64,000 nucleotides of DNA from Caenorhabditis elegans (Eukaryota; Nematoda; Chromadorea; Rhabditida; Rhabditidae): NCBI RefSeq assembly GCF_000002985.6, contig NC_003279.8, positions 8,556,001 to 8,620,000 on the forward strand, in the 5' to 3' direction. The position numbers were made by a program, and so were the translations under genes. Below are positions 28,556-40,337 of the stretch, piece by piece; position 1 is the stretch's first letter, and the number at the start of each line of letters is the position of its first letter. The notes under the pieces were generated by a model, which did not search any database, was not told the origin of the DNA, and saw nothing but the letters and a program-made list of their open reading frames with translations.

Positions 28556-31489
28556 CTAAGTTCTGGATGAACATATACGTGGTGGAGCTCCCATACAAGT
28601 GAGTACACTATCGACCCAATGCATCGGATTATTCAAATGAGCCTGAAACCAAACAGGCGATCGGAGGACGGTTGAACGACGATAGTGTTCTCCCCAACCT
28701 TTGCAGAACGAAACACGAACTGTGCACATTCGTGAGAGACAGTAGACGTCTGAAATGTTGGAAGAAAAAAAATGTAGCTGACTAGAAGGTTTGAGAATTC
28801 GTATTCTCCGAAAGTTGCATCGGTAAAAACTATACACCAAAAAATGTCAAAAACTTTTTATAAATTATTTTTAGTTGACAATTTTGATATATCGCACAAT
28901 AGCCGTACTTTGGACGAAAAGTAATATGATATAATAGAAATTACTAATTCACTCTCACCTTGATATGTCTTCTCAGCTGCTGTTCTCAGCTGTTTGGAGA
29001 ATAATCTCATGTCAAAAACTTTCATAGTTCCAGTTGGAGGCAACTTTGATACAGTATTCAATTGGAAACCATTCTTCATATTTGCACCGATTGACTGTAC
29101 AAAAACAGGAATATTGCACAAATTCTCTACATAGACTTCACCAGCTAACAAGTAAAATCGAACACCCTTTCCAATGAGACCACGAACTTCGGCCGTTTGT
29201 GGAGAGCGGTTTGGATTGTTGTACCAACCAAGCGAGAAACGGCTGTAATGATGTTATTTTGATATTTACTTGAATTTATGTTTTAGTTCAGTGTACACTA
29301 GTGAATGTAGTTAAAATTCAGATGCGTGTAAGTTCTAGACCAGGGCTTCTGTCAATGATACAAACCTTCTGGTTTCTGAGTCAGTGCGACTAGCTGTAAA
29401 TCCATCGATCAGGCAGTGATGCCCTTCTACATCGGCTTTCTCTCCAATCATCGTTCCTTCTTCATAATAAATTAATTTCAGCCAACTCGGCGACTCTTCA
29501 TATTCTACACATTCATATATTCCAGCCTGTCGTGACAGATCTCCAAGTTCTAATGCCGAAGATCGATAGAGTGGTCGAGGTTCAATTGGTGTGATAGGCC
29601 GTCCATCTGCATACGTTGGCTTTCGGTTTCCATTGTTCTCTGATGAAAAATTCTCGGAATGCATGATGTCACTAACTTCGGAATCATCCATCATTTCTTG
29701 ATCCAGACTTATTGTATCATTTCCGTTTGGAATAAACTCTCGAGGAGAAGCTGCATGACTGTAAATTTAAAGTTTTATAGATCTAAACTAATATTTCAAT
29801 TTTTTCCAATATTCAACAGTTTCGTCGGCCCGACCGCCAAATTTAATTTTTTTTTCAACCTTTAGGTCGAATTTCGAATTCTACTTTCAGTTTAGCCAGT
29901 TCTTTAGATTGTTGAATCAGTATTGTAAAAACAAAAAAATTCCAAAAAAGTGAAATTCGTACCTAGCTGGAGATGAGAGTCCAGATCTATAATATCCGGG
30001 TTCCTCGTCGTCTTGTCGATTACTTTGTTGCAGTAACGATGCGAAAGATGATCCTAATGACATCGTGGTAGAGCTACACGGACTTCCATCAAAAGAGCCA
30101 AAATTTCCGTAATTCATATATTGAAAATCTCCGTTTTCAGCTGCATATCGATCATAGAGAAGCTGAAATTTTTATTTTTGAATGTGAGGGGGTGACAGTG
30201 GATGTTTTGTAGAAATACGTGCAAATATTTCAGTCAACGTTTTTGGTAAGTTTGCAAATTTCCAAAATTTCTAAAGAAAAAAAAAGATTAATTGCAACTT
30301 ATTTACTGGATTTTGCATTTTGGAAAGAGTTCAAAAAGGGATATCATCTCTCAACAAACCTTAATTTCATCTCCTCTCATCGTCACATTTGGCACATCCC
30401 AACTTGCAACCACCTGTTCCTCTTTCAAATCCTTTTGATTCCAATCATCCAGTGCATCCTCAGTCCGAATCGGAGGTTCACCGTAATCCAATTCCTTATT
30501 TACAATAATTGGTGGAACTTGGCACGTCGGTAGTTCAACCCATCGATAATGATACGGATTCAGACAAACATTCCGACTATGGGAATTGAATGCATGTCGA
30601 CACGTTAATATTGATTTCACTTGAGATTCATATCGAATAACCGGAAATCTGAATGCTCTCAAGACACACATGATAGCTCGTCCAAAGTTTCCAATGAGTT
30701 TCTCATTGTGTGCAGGACAGCATCGTGTTTTTGGATCACCTTTAATAACGGCATCGTAGAAAGCTTCAAAGCACTGGTGTTTTTTAGCTACTCTAGAGAG
30801 TAATCGGGTAACTTTGAGAGCCCAGTAGATTGTTCCCTAAAAAATAGTTGAGGATAGCTTGACACTTCAAATAGGGCAATTTTAAGGATTTGAATTTCTT
30901 AGGAAAAGTTTACTATAACAAAATTTAAAAAACAAGATATGGGCTTTTCTCTTTTCCTGTAATTTTCTCTTTATTTTTTTTTTGGATCTTTTCGAGTCTC
31001 CAACATACATTAAAACCTTTTGTCGTAAATATCCTTTCAGTTTCTTTAAGTATTACTATTTTTGAAAAAAAATTGTTTCCTGTTTTAAAAGAAAAGGCTA
31101 ATTTGAGAGACACATTCTAAAATTAGAAAACGTATAAGTTAATGTTTATGTAGGTTGATTCTAAATATTTTAAAATAAAAATTCGCTAATATGTCTGGAC
31201 ATTTGATGTTTGATCAAGATACGGTATCTCTCAACTCTGCTCTTTTTTAAAGTTTCTTGTTCACTTACTTGCTCGCCGGCTGGCCTAGAATATGAAATTT
31301 AAAATTTGCAGATGGCTTTTTAATTTTTAAAAGTAGCCAGCGAGACTATTTGTGTTGAAAATTCAAAAAAAAAGTTTCAAATCTTCAAAAACATACATCT
31401 CCTTCAGTGATAATAGTTTCTTCTAACACTTTTTGAGCCATTGCCTCAAGTCTGGGATCAGTAGGTTCTGGTGAAGGAAAATCGTCCAT
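28556..31489 (-). CDS. daf-8: Receptor-regulated Smad of the dauer TGF-beta pathway
   Basis: A transcription regulator phosphorylated by type I TGF-beta receptors. Six exons in phase give 546 aa: 31397-31489 (MDDFPSPEP start), 30360-30836, 29963-30162, 29366-29758, 28959-29242 and 28556-28749. MH1 is carried by exons 1-2, with zinc-site residues in RCCPAHNEK, TCRHAF and VCLNPYHYRWVE. The usual DNA-contacting beta-hairpin (SLDGRLQVSHRKG type) is not recognisable between them. A long Ser/Asp-rich linker follows. MH2 has WLKLIYYEEG, GLIGKGVRFYLLAGEVYVENLC, VQSIGANM, MCTVRVSFCKGWGEHYRR and MHWVDSVLTCMG. The C-terminus is CSSRT, a variant of the R-Smad SSxS phosphorylation tail. DAF-8 works with DAF-14 in the dauer pathway (known). 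Confidence 0.92.
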
Positions 31490-34400
31490 TTTCGTAGTTT
31501 TAAAACTGAAATTTCGAAGAATTAAAAAAAATATGGGAGGAGATGTTAGGCTAGAATAAAATCCAAAAAAATGGGCCGAGCTTAAAAAGCAACGACCACA
31601 AAAAAGGACTGATTTGGGATAAAGAATAATAAATAGTACAGATGATTTTATATATGAAATTAATATTTTTCGTTGTGCATTGCCGAAATTCAAAAAAAAT
31701 TTGAATCAGAAAACAGAATTATATCCAAAATGATAATAGAACCTTCTGGTAAGTCATAAGAGTCAGGTGAGCTACTCAAATGGGCGGAGTTTCAATATCT
31801 ACATAGAAAGGCGAAATGAAAGAATTATGAAATTCAAGAACTCGGAATGAAAACTGGTATGAACGTGTAAAAAATGATAAGAAACAACAGTTTGTGATAA
31901 GATTTTTGTGTTGATCAGAATCGTCATCACCTATAAAATCAAGGAAAAATAGAGAGAGAAATGAAGAAAAATGAGAGGAAGTTTTCATTTGATTTATTCA
32001 ACTTTTAAATGGATTCGAAGTTTTTTCGATATCAGGAACGCGGTTCCAAAATGATCGAAAATCTAGATATTTACCTGAATCTTGATTTTGTTTTATACAG
32101 AATTTTTCTGAACTCAATGAAGCCGATGACTCCTAATTAATTTATTCAAGTTTCGTTCATTTAGATATGACAAGGCATCACGAAGATCTCAAGACTCACC
32201 CGGCTTCTGATACGTGACCTAGAAATAGTTATAACTCGGCCAGCAATTTATCAAAAGCAAAAAAGTTGGGAGGAAAGTATAATTTCATCTTTTGAAATCG
32301 TTTCTCTTAAATTTTAGCAAATGTCCATTTTTAGAATTTCTTTGACTATTTTGAGTTTTTATTTTAAAAAAAAGTCCATTAATAGAAACTAACATAAGTA
32401 CTACTAAGAAGGCGTCATATTGTTATTTTTGTTTCAGATGGATGTACGTCACTACTTTTTATTGAGGTGCTCTCATGAGGAACCAGAATAAATAAACTAT
32501 TTTATAACACACTGTACCATTTCCAATTGTTTAAGAAATTAAAAAAATAGAATAGAACTCACAGAAAATCAGTTTTTTTCTGAATCTGGCGGCGAAAAAA
32601 GCCAAGATATGGACGGAACCTAATTTTGGGGTGTTCTCTAAGCAAATTTTGAACATTGATTTCGAATACTGAATGTTAGAAGAACGCCAAATTGACGGCG
32701 AATAGATTAGGAAAAAAAGGTTTTCAAAACAGTAATAATGTATTTATAAATTCTATAGAAGTATGACATTCTGAGAATATTATAGAAAAAGAGATTTCGT
32801 ATTATTATTATTATCAAATCATTCTGTGAATCTTCGTATCATATGACTTACTATTAAACAACCAAAATGAGCTGAACCTAAAGCCTTGAAGACCACGAAG
32901 TGACCACAGATTAAATACTGGAGGAAGAAACAAAACAAGTAAATAATCATAACAATTTATCTATAAAATCCTTTCAAAAGTTGAAGTAAACAACATCCTT
33001 TGAGATATCATGATTAAAAAGAATGAATAATGTTTCTAAATTTGTATAATCCTCTTCCTCTTTTATATTATTTTTATGATTTCTTCTGACTTTGAAGAGA
33101 AACAAAATCGGATTCAGATAAATTTCGAAAATTCTTGATTAACTCGGATTAAATGTCTCCTGACAATTGCACAACGAGCAAAACAGATGAAGGGTAGAAG
33201 AAGAAAGAGAATTCGTAAGTAAAGAGAATCGAGAAGAGAATAGAAACTGACATAAAAAGTTAGAAGGTTTTATGATTAACATATATCGCATGTTTCTTCG
33301 TGTATCGAGAACAGTTTTTTCTCTCTTTCAAATGGAATTTTGAGAGCGAGAAAATTGGCAAATATTATTATTTTTCGTACATGTGAATAGTTAAGAGCTC
33401 TCTCCTATAAGAGTATATTTAACTCGACAGGAGGGGTTACTGTACCCATGTACATATTTCTGCGTTGCGTGGCCGCGAATGTGAAAAAACTCGGCCACAT
33501 TCATGAAAATTTTAATTAAAGGTTTAAATTAAATCACTCATATGGTCAAATTGGCGAACATCATAGTTAACATTTTCAAAATTTGCTATACGTTTTCGTA
33601 TTCAGTGACAATTACGTTGCTTTTTCTACAAGTTTTATATTTGAACTACGTTCCAATAATTTGTATTTGAACGTTGTATGAACCTGCAAGATGCTCGGAA
33701 TTACTAAAAATAAAATCTTTAGAAAATCTGGCAGTTTTCCAAAATGTGACTGAGATTTTTGAAAAAAGCTCACATATTCTTCTAAGGCGATTTCACAACT
33801 TTTACAGGCTAAAATGTTTTATCTTGGATGGGATTTTCCTTTTGAGAAAGATGTAATTAATACTGTCAAAAATCAAGACCAAAAACTTTAAAAAAATTTT
33901 GATTCTCGAACTATTACACAAGCTGGGTAAATCGACACATAGTTAGAGGTTCACATAAATTTTCTTCCATTTTTAGAAAAAAATTTGGGAGTTTTAAAGC
34001 TTGCTCAAATTCAGTCAGCAAAATGGTATACAATTTAGTTTTAAAATGTTTGGCTTACTTATTTTCCTTTCAATTACAAAAATCTACATTTGAAAACTAA
34101 CTGAGTATATGTATCGCTCATAGAATTTTGATAATCATGTGAGAAGCAGTATGTAATGAGTTCGGAATTGCTTGCATTAATTTTGTCAATGAACTGTTAC
34201 CAAGGTAACCATAAATGTGACTGGATGAGTTTGATGTAATGAGCTCTCGAAAATTGATATCATTTCAGTTCTGGATGATGTGAAAATATAATAGTAACGG
34301 TTCTTTATTTTCAGAAAACGTTGGCTTCAAAAGACTGGTCAGGTGCCGAAAAGGGAAGAGTGAAAGAACATACATATATGGTGTTCGCTAAGGCATGAGG

Positions 34401-35216
34401 ATGCGCAGAGATGGAAAATTATTTCAAGTTTCTATAAATTACAGAAAATTGATTTTTGAAATGCCAACATTACGGAGTAAGAATAAAGTTTAACTTCTTA
34501 TTCAATTGGTAGAATGGAAAGAAATAAAAAATGGAGCAACAACAAAAGAGGAACATAATTTCAGTGGTTTTGTCGTTATTTTGTTGCTTTTCCAGCTCTG
34601 TTTTCCATTTTGGCGAGCTCAAAGAGACATAAAAACAGAGCCAACCAACTCTTTTTTCTCTGCGCCTCTTCAACAAAAAGAGTGACGACAAGGCGATTTC
34701 TCTGCTCATAACGTGTTCTCTCTCGTTTACACACTCTCTCGCTTTCTGTGCAGTAATCGCGCTCCGCTGGATTATGCTACAAAATGTGCGCGCGATGCTG
34801 GCACCTTGCCATTTTATTCTGATTTTCCAATTTATTTAGGCATTTTTATTTTTTTTAATCGGTTTTCTCTTGTGAGGAATCAAATAATTCATAATTATTT
34901 TTAATTAAACTTCCCAAGAACGAACAAAACGCAGGAAGACAATACTGTTCTTTCGAAAACTGAAACATGAGGCCGAGGGTTTAAACTTTAAAAACTAAAA
35001 AAAAACAATTTGGTTGCTGTTTATTTTTCTCAATGCGAGCAAGACCACTGCTCATCTAACAACTAATTTTCAAAATTTATTGAGACAACCCATCTCGAGT
35101 AAATATATAATTCAATTGTTTCGAAAATTATCGTATTCTTCGTTGCTTTTTCCTACCTATCTTATTTATTTTTACTCTTTTTCAATTATTTTTCCCAATT
35201 TGTCGTTTTTAAAGGA
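31490..35216. other. Divergent intergenic region between daf-8 and ran-4
   Basis: 3.7 kb with no exon chain that I can support. It must hold the daf-8 promoter and, at its right end, the promoter of the ran-4 operon. A CT-rich block at 34700-34750 (TTCTCTCTCGTTTACACACTCTC) followed by TTCTGTGCAG and a GC-rich patch to 34805 looks like a promoter or 5' leader. ATT trinucleotide repeats occur near 32800. CGTGGCCGCGAATG and CGGCCACATTCATG near 33470-33505 are a small repeat. Confidence 0.45.
34640..34810 (+). promoter_or_regulatory. Candidate promoter / trans-splice leader region of the ran-4 operon
   Basis: A pyrimidine-rich stretch full of CTCTC and TTCTC runs into a TTCTGTGCAG acceptor-like site and an unusually GC-rich patch with CGCGCTCCGC and GTGCGCGCGATG, about 410 bp before the ran-4 start. 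T- and CT-rich blocks of this kind mark C. elegans housekeeping promoters. Position and composition are the only evidence. Confidence 0.35.
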
Positions 35217-35747
35217 ATGAGCTTCAATCCTGATTACGAAAGTGTTGCAAAGGCCTTCATTCAACATTACTACTCAAAGTTCGATGTTGGCGATGGAATG
35301 AGTCGTGCTCAAGGTATTTCGTCTGAAAAAAACAATAAACTTAGTGAATTTCAGGACTCTCCGATTTGTACGACCCAGAAAACTCTTACATGACTTTTGA
35401 AGGACAGCAAGCGAAAGGCCGTGACGGAATTCTCCAAAAGTTCACGGTTTGTGCAAAAGTACGAGAGTTCAATAACGAAACACTTTTAGACTCTCGGATT
35501 CACAAAAATTCAACGAGCGATCACTGTGATTGACTCTCAGCCTCTGTATGATGGATCAATTCAAGTGATGGTTCTTGGTCAGCTCAAGGTAAGTAGAAGT
35601 AGTTTTCAAAAAAACCGAAAAAAAATTATTCAGACCGACGAAGATCCAATCAATCCCTTCTCGCAAGTCTTTATTCTCCGTCCAAACAATCAGGGTTCCT
35701 ACTTCATCGGAAACGAGATCTTCCGACTTGACTTGCACAACAATTAG
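35217..35747 (+). CDS. ran-4: NTF2, nuclear import factor for Ran-GDP
   Basis: A small dimeric protein that carries Ran-GDP through nuclear pores. Exons 35217-35313, 35355-35446, 35490-35588 and 35634-35747 are in phase and give 133 aa, the family length (about 127). Typical NTF2 features: MSFNPDYESVAKAFIQHYY at the start, YDPENSYMTFEG, GRDGILQKF, VMVLGQLKTDEDP, FSQVFILRP and the end FIGNEIFRLDLHNN. It is first in the collinear run and probably the promoter-proximal gene of the operon. Confidence 0.95.
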
Positions 35748-36091
35748 ATATCAATTCGTCCACTTTCCTATCAAAATGTGTCCCCGTATTGAACAATTTT
35801 TCAAGAACTGAATTTTCACCAAATTGCTTAAATATCTATTTCAACCCGGCTTTTTCCATGTTTCTAAATCGGTTTCTTTCCCCACACAGTTTCGTGTCGT
35901 TTTACTATTTCGCACAATTTCAAACTTCTAGTTTGCAAATCGGTTCAAACTAAAGAATGAAGTTTTTATCATTTTCTTTCCGAGATATCGAGAAAATTTT
36001 GTTTAATTCGTTATTATTAGTGGTTTTTCAACCTTTACAATACCTTTGACTTTTTCAGCAATGACCTCAAAAATATAAAAATTAAATACAG

Positions 36092-36801
36092 ATGGTGAAA
36101 CAAGCAACAAAAGGGCAGAAAGAGATCTATGAGGAGAATCAGAAGACTGTCACCACTTATAGTGTGGCTAGCACGATTAGCATGGTAAACATTTGTAATT
36201 TCACATTTCAACGATTTTTTAAAAATTGTTTTAGGCAATCTACTATTCATCGTGTATGTTTCTGAGCCAGTGCTCTTCCACCGATTATGTATTTTTTGCT
36301 GTCTCAGCGCTCGTGCAGATCTTTGCTATTCTTTTCATGAAATCTTTAGCTAGTAAGTTTGTCTTACCCATTAATTTTTTGTATTAATCTGAAATTATGA
36401 TTTTAGAAGCAAAGCTTGACGATAAAGGACATGTTTTGGATGCTGGTGCCGATTTGAACGATCCAGAAGCATTCGGAGAATACTGTAAAGACGCCATTAT
36501 TCTGACAGTCATTATTCAAGTTAGTTTTTGCAAAAAAAAAGTGTGGGAAAGTGCGCATTAATAGTTCAAAAATGAAATATTCTATCTTCAAATGTATAAT
36601 TTACTCTGTTCCCAGATCATCTCACTCTATTCTACATACGGATTCCTTTTGCTCCTCGCCTTTCCTGGAGCAGCCACATACAAATTTGTTGCTGGATTCC
36701 TTCTACCATGGTTGACCGCTGGATCAGACTCAGATGAAATGGATGACAAGAAACAGAAGAAATTGGACAGAAGAAGAGAAAAAGTCGTGTACAGACGTTA
36801 A
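36092..36801 (+). CDS. TMEM208-like ER membrane protein
   Basis: Exons 36092-36184, 36235-36352, 36407-36519 and 36616-36801 are in phase and give 169 aa. It starts MVKQATKGQKEIYEENQKT and has hydrophobic segments at about residues 23-70 (IYYSSCMFLSQ, VFFAVSALVQIFAILFM) and 105-135 (ILTVIIQIISLYSTYGFLLLLAF). A loop carries GADLNDPEAFGEYCKD, and the basic tail is KKQKKLDRRREK. This matches TMEM208/SND2, implicated in the SRP-independent ER targeting route (family knowledge). It is second in the operon, about 345 bp after ran-4. Confidence 0.85.
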
Positions 36802-37028
36802 ATTATAACTTCTAGAAAACAATGTTCCCTAAGTCACTTCAAATTTTAAATTATAATCGTATTTATTTATTGCATACTTGTAATGTTTATCTATTCAAAT
36901 ATTTTTTTTTAATACACATTTTTTCCAAAAATTTTAATGTTTTTATTCATGGTTATTTTTCCCGATCGCTCTTATTTTAGTATTCTCAAAAACTTAAAAT
37001 GTTGTCGATTCTATATATAATTTCAGAG

Positions 37029-40000
37029 ATGTTCCAGCAGCGGCAGACACCAACAGAATTTTCACAGATGGACGATGTAGTTTCAATTTGTAGGGAGATC
37101 AGTTCGAATATCATTTCCACAGACAAGAATGTTCCTATTTCAAAAATGATTATTCATGTACTTATAAGTTATTTCAAAATTAAAATTATCAATATGGAGC
37201 ATTTCAGAAAATCTTCAAGAATCCCCACATCGATTTGTGCTCCATCCTCCCACCTCTAATACAACAACATTATCCAGATTCTCCTTATTGTCACATCCAA
37301 TCACTGATAAACTCAAATTCAGTTTTCTTCGAAACCGTCCTGGAGGATGATCAGCTTTGTACTGAACTTTGGGACAGTATTCTACATCAATGCGAAGTGT
37401 CAACTGCGGTATATTGTTTTACATAATTTTGATTCTGAATCCTTTTGAATTTTCAGCCAACTGAGCCTGCAAAAGATTCAATTCTGTTCTCAGCAGTTTC
37501 TCAATATGTCACAAGAATTCTTCCATGCGATGAGACGGCACCTTCTTCGATGTCAGTCCCAAGATCTCCAAAAATCACCCATCAAACTATTCGGACGCCA
37601 CTTCAGCTCTTTCGTGCCGATTCGCCCCTTGTTAATCGAGTTAGCATTGGTACGTAAGGTCGTCCGGTTTTCTGAAAAACCGAACTTGTTTTAGTTTTTT
37701 CGGTTTTGTTCGGTTTGACTCAAAAATCAGGAAAATAAATCGAAAAAATTCGAGGGCACTGAAAATCGAAAAACGAAAATTTTGTTGGGTTTTTGTGTTT
37801 TGAAACATCTAATATTTTTCGATTTTTCGGAAAAAACTTAAAATTTTAGCCATTTTTCTTCTTTTTTAAATTCATGTTTTTTCCATCAACATAGACAAAA
37901 TTAGATTTTTATAAATTGAATTTTATGGTCAATTTTAATTTAATTTATTACTTTTTTCTCCTGAAATAAATCGAAAAATTTTCCGGCGACACTACTGATC
38001 CCGAAAAAAAAACCAAATTATTGAATGCATATAAAGTTGCAGAAGAACGGAGTCAAATGATGTCAGTCTCTACCGTCAGTTTCCAACCACGCCTCGTCCA
38101 GAATTTCTGCAATTTTGTAACAAAGTCTTGCACGACTGCCCAGTTTACGAATGCAAACAAATTGCTTTTAATTCGGTATTCAATCAAGTTTTTTTTATTT
38201 TCAAAAAATTATTCATTTAGATATCTCCTGAAACAATTCCACGTGTTCTGTCAGTTCAGCACAGGCGATCCGGAAGTTGATAACTGGAAGTTGGATTTGA
38301 TGGCTTCTGCTCCTTTCAGATTTTCGCTTTACGATTTCTTTAAAAGCTCCGTAACTCAAGTGCCTACAACCATAGTTTTTAGAGATATAACAAGTTGGTT
38401 TACTACTTTAAACTTTTTTCTCGTAATGTTAAATAATTTCAGTGTGCTGGCTTACTTATTGCCGTCCTTGGCGTTATCACAACATGTCAAATCCGTCGGA
38501 TTTCGCTCCAGCGGCCAAATATCGTCAGTTCTTTGAGAAAAACGTGGAATTCTATGAAGTGATACTTGGCAAGATTCTCAAACGATTCTCGGCATTTGAA
38601 ATGTGCGAGGAGCTTCTTGGATCACTGCGAGCTATCATAGAATTTGCATGGAAAGAGCCACAAACACTTCTGCTCCGTCATATCCAACTAGACATTCAAC
38701 CACATTCTCTTGAACTGTTGAAACAAATGCAAGTGGTTGTTAGAATGCATCGGAGTGCGATTCAGAAAGAACAAGATGTTAGTTTTGAGCATTTCAAGAT
38801 GAAACACTCACTTACAAAAAAGGCCTGTTGCGTGGGTCGACCCAATTTTTTTTTAGATCGGCCTGGTCGAGACCCCGGCCTCATTTTTTATTTGAAAAAA
38901 ATTGTCAAAAACTAAAAAAAAATTTATATAAAAAGCTGAAAATTATCGTATTTTTTGCAAATTTGAAAGAAAAAACACCATTCGATATTAAAAAATCTTT
39001 AAATTCATCATTTAAACACGTTTTCCAACGAATGTTTTTCCAATTATTTTTTTCGAAAAATGGGTGGGCCCATCTCGGTCAATCTAAGAGAACTATGCAA
39101 ATTATTTTTTCAGGAACACTCAGGATTCTGGAACTCTTTATTCTATAGTGGTGATTCGGCTAGAACACAGTCCAGTCGAAGACTTGTTAGCGAATTGTTA
39201 ACACTAATGAAAGACAGCGATTCTTATGTTGGAACTCATTTTATGCCGGAAATGGAAGATTCTGTATTGGCAAATAGAACAGGGAATGAAACTTTTCATA
39301 AGGAAAAGTAAGAAAATACTGATTAAAACACTTTTTATTGATTGAAAAATTATTTCAGATTATACACATCACTTTTGAACGAAACACCAAAATCTGGTCT
39401 TGGAATACCTGATCATTTTGTTGATGGACCATCAAATCATATGCTGTTAACACCAATCGGACAACGACAAGTTTTGAATAGAGAAAAGTTAGTTTTAATT
39501 GTCTTTCGTTATATATTATCGTATTATATTATCTTTTGTAGACGTTTTGACTACTCCAATTGCATTAAAGATGATCCAAAAGCTCCAACAAGAAGCTACG
39601 AACTTGGGATTGCTGTTAAATTGACGACTTCTTTGGCTCAGAAGCTCAACGAACTTTCATTTGTTCAGAAAATTGGAGATCATTATTCACAACAAAGTGG
39701 TAAGTTGGAAATTATTGTTTTTTTTGTAATTCATGTTATTTCAGTAATTGGTGCAATTGCTCGTAAAGTAATGTATCCACCGGTGCCAAATCTAGATCCG
39801 AATGCAACAGTTCCAGCGTATTCAGCAAGAATTATACGATCACCTCCTTTGCTTCGTTTACGGGTAATTTAAAAGGGATTATCCGCCGATTTTAATTGGT
39901 TTTTTTTGCAGTATTTTGCCAGCTACCAGTCAATTTTCTTCATGATATGGCTACTATTCGCTCTGAAATACGGATTAACTTTTACAATTGTCTCTCTGAT

Positions 40001-40070
40001 TCTCATCGCACTCTCGGTCACTGTACTCTTGTTCATTGAGCTCGATTCCGGGTCTTCATCATCTTACTGA
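37029..40070 (+). CDS. SMPD4-like (neutral sphingomyelinase-3 family) membrane protein
   Basis: An in-phase model gives 630 aa: 37029-37157, 37208-37408, 37457-37653, 38043-38175, 38255-38393, 38443-38777, 39114-39307, 39359-39487, 39542-39699, 39745-39863 and 39912-40070. Resemblances to SMPD4: MCWLTYCRPWRY, LLTPIGQRQVLN, APTRSYELGIAVKL and a C-terminal membrane anchor (residues about 590-618, IFFMIWLLFALKYGLT then a second hydrophobic run). SMPD4 proteins sit at the ER and nuclear envelope. The exon start at 38255 was chosen because an acceptor at 38221 shifts the frame; that boundary is the least certain. Introns at 37654 and 38778 are longer than usual and contain repeats. Confidence 0.65.
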
Positions 40071-40337
40071 CACTTGTTTGTGATTTCTCTGCTCCACCAC
40101 TGTCATCATCTCGTCTGTTTTTTTTTGTTTTCTGTCTGAATTTTAATCAAATCTTTTTAATTTATTTTTTTCTTCTAATCAAATTCTAGTTCGTTTCTTT
40201 TTTCATGGAGTAAACATTCAATCATAACGCGGCTTTCTTTCATAATCTATTTCAAGTTTAAATGTCAGCTTTAAAATATCTTACCGTTTCTATTTTTACG
40301 GAAATCCTATTGAAAAAATACTTTATTTTCAGAAATA

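Noticed and set aside
38815-39065. GC-rich words in the SMPD4-like intron (GTGGGTCGACCCA, GGTCGAGACCCCGGCC) as a transposon
   Set aside because: I could not pair the two sides as inverted ends or find a target duplication, so I left it as unexplained intron sequence.
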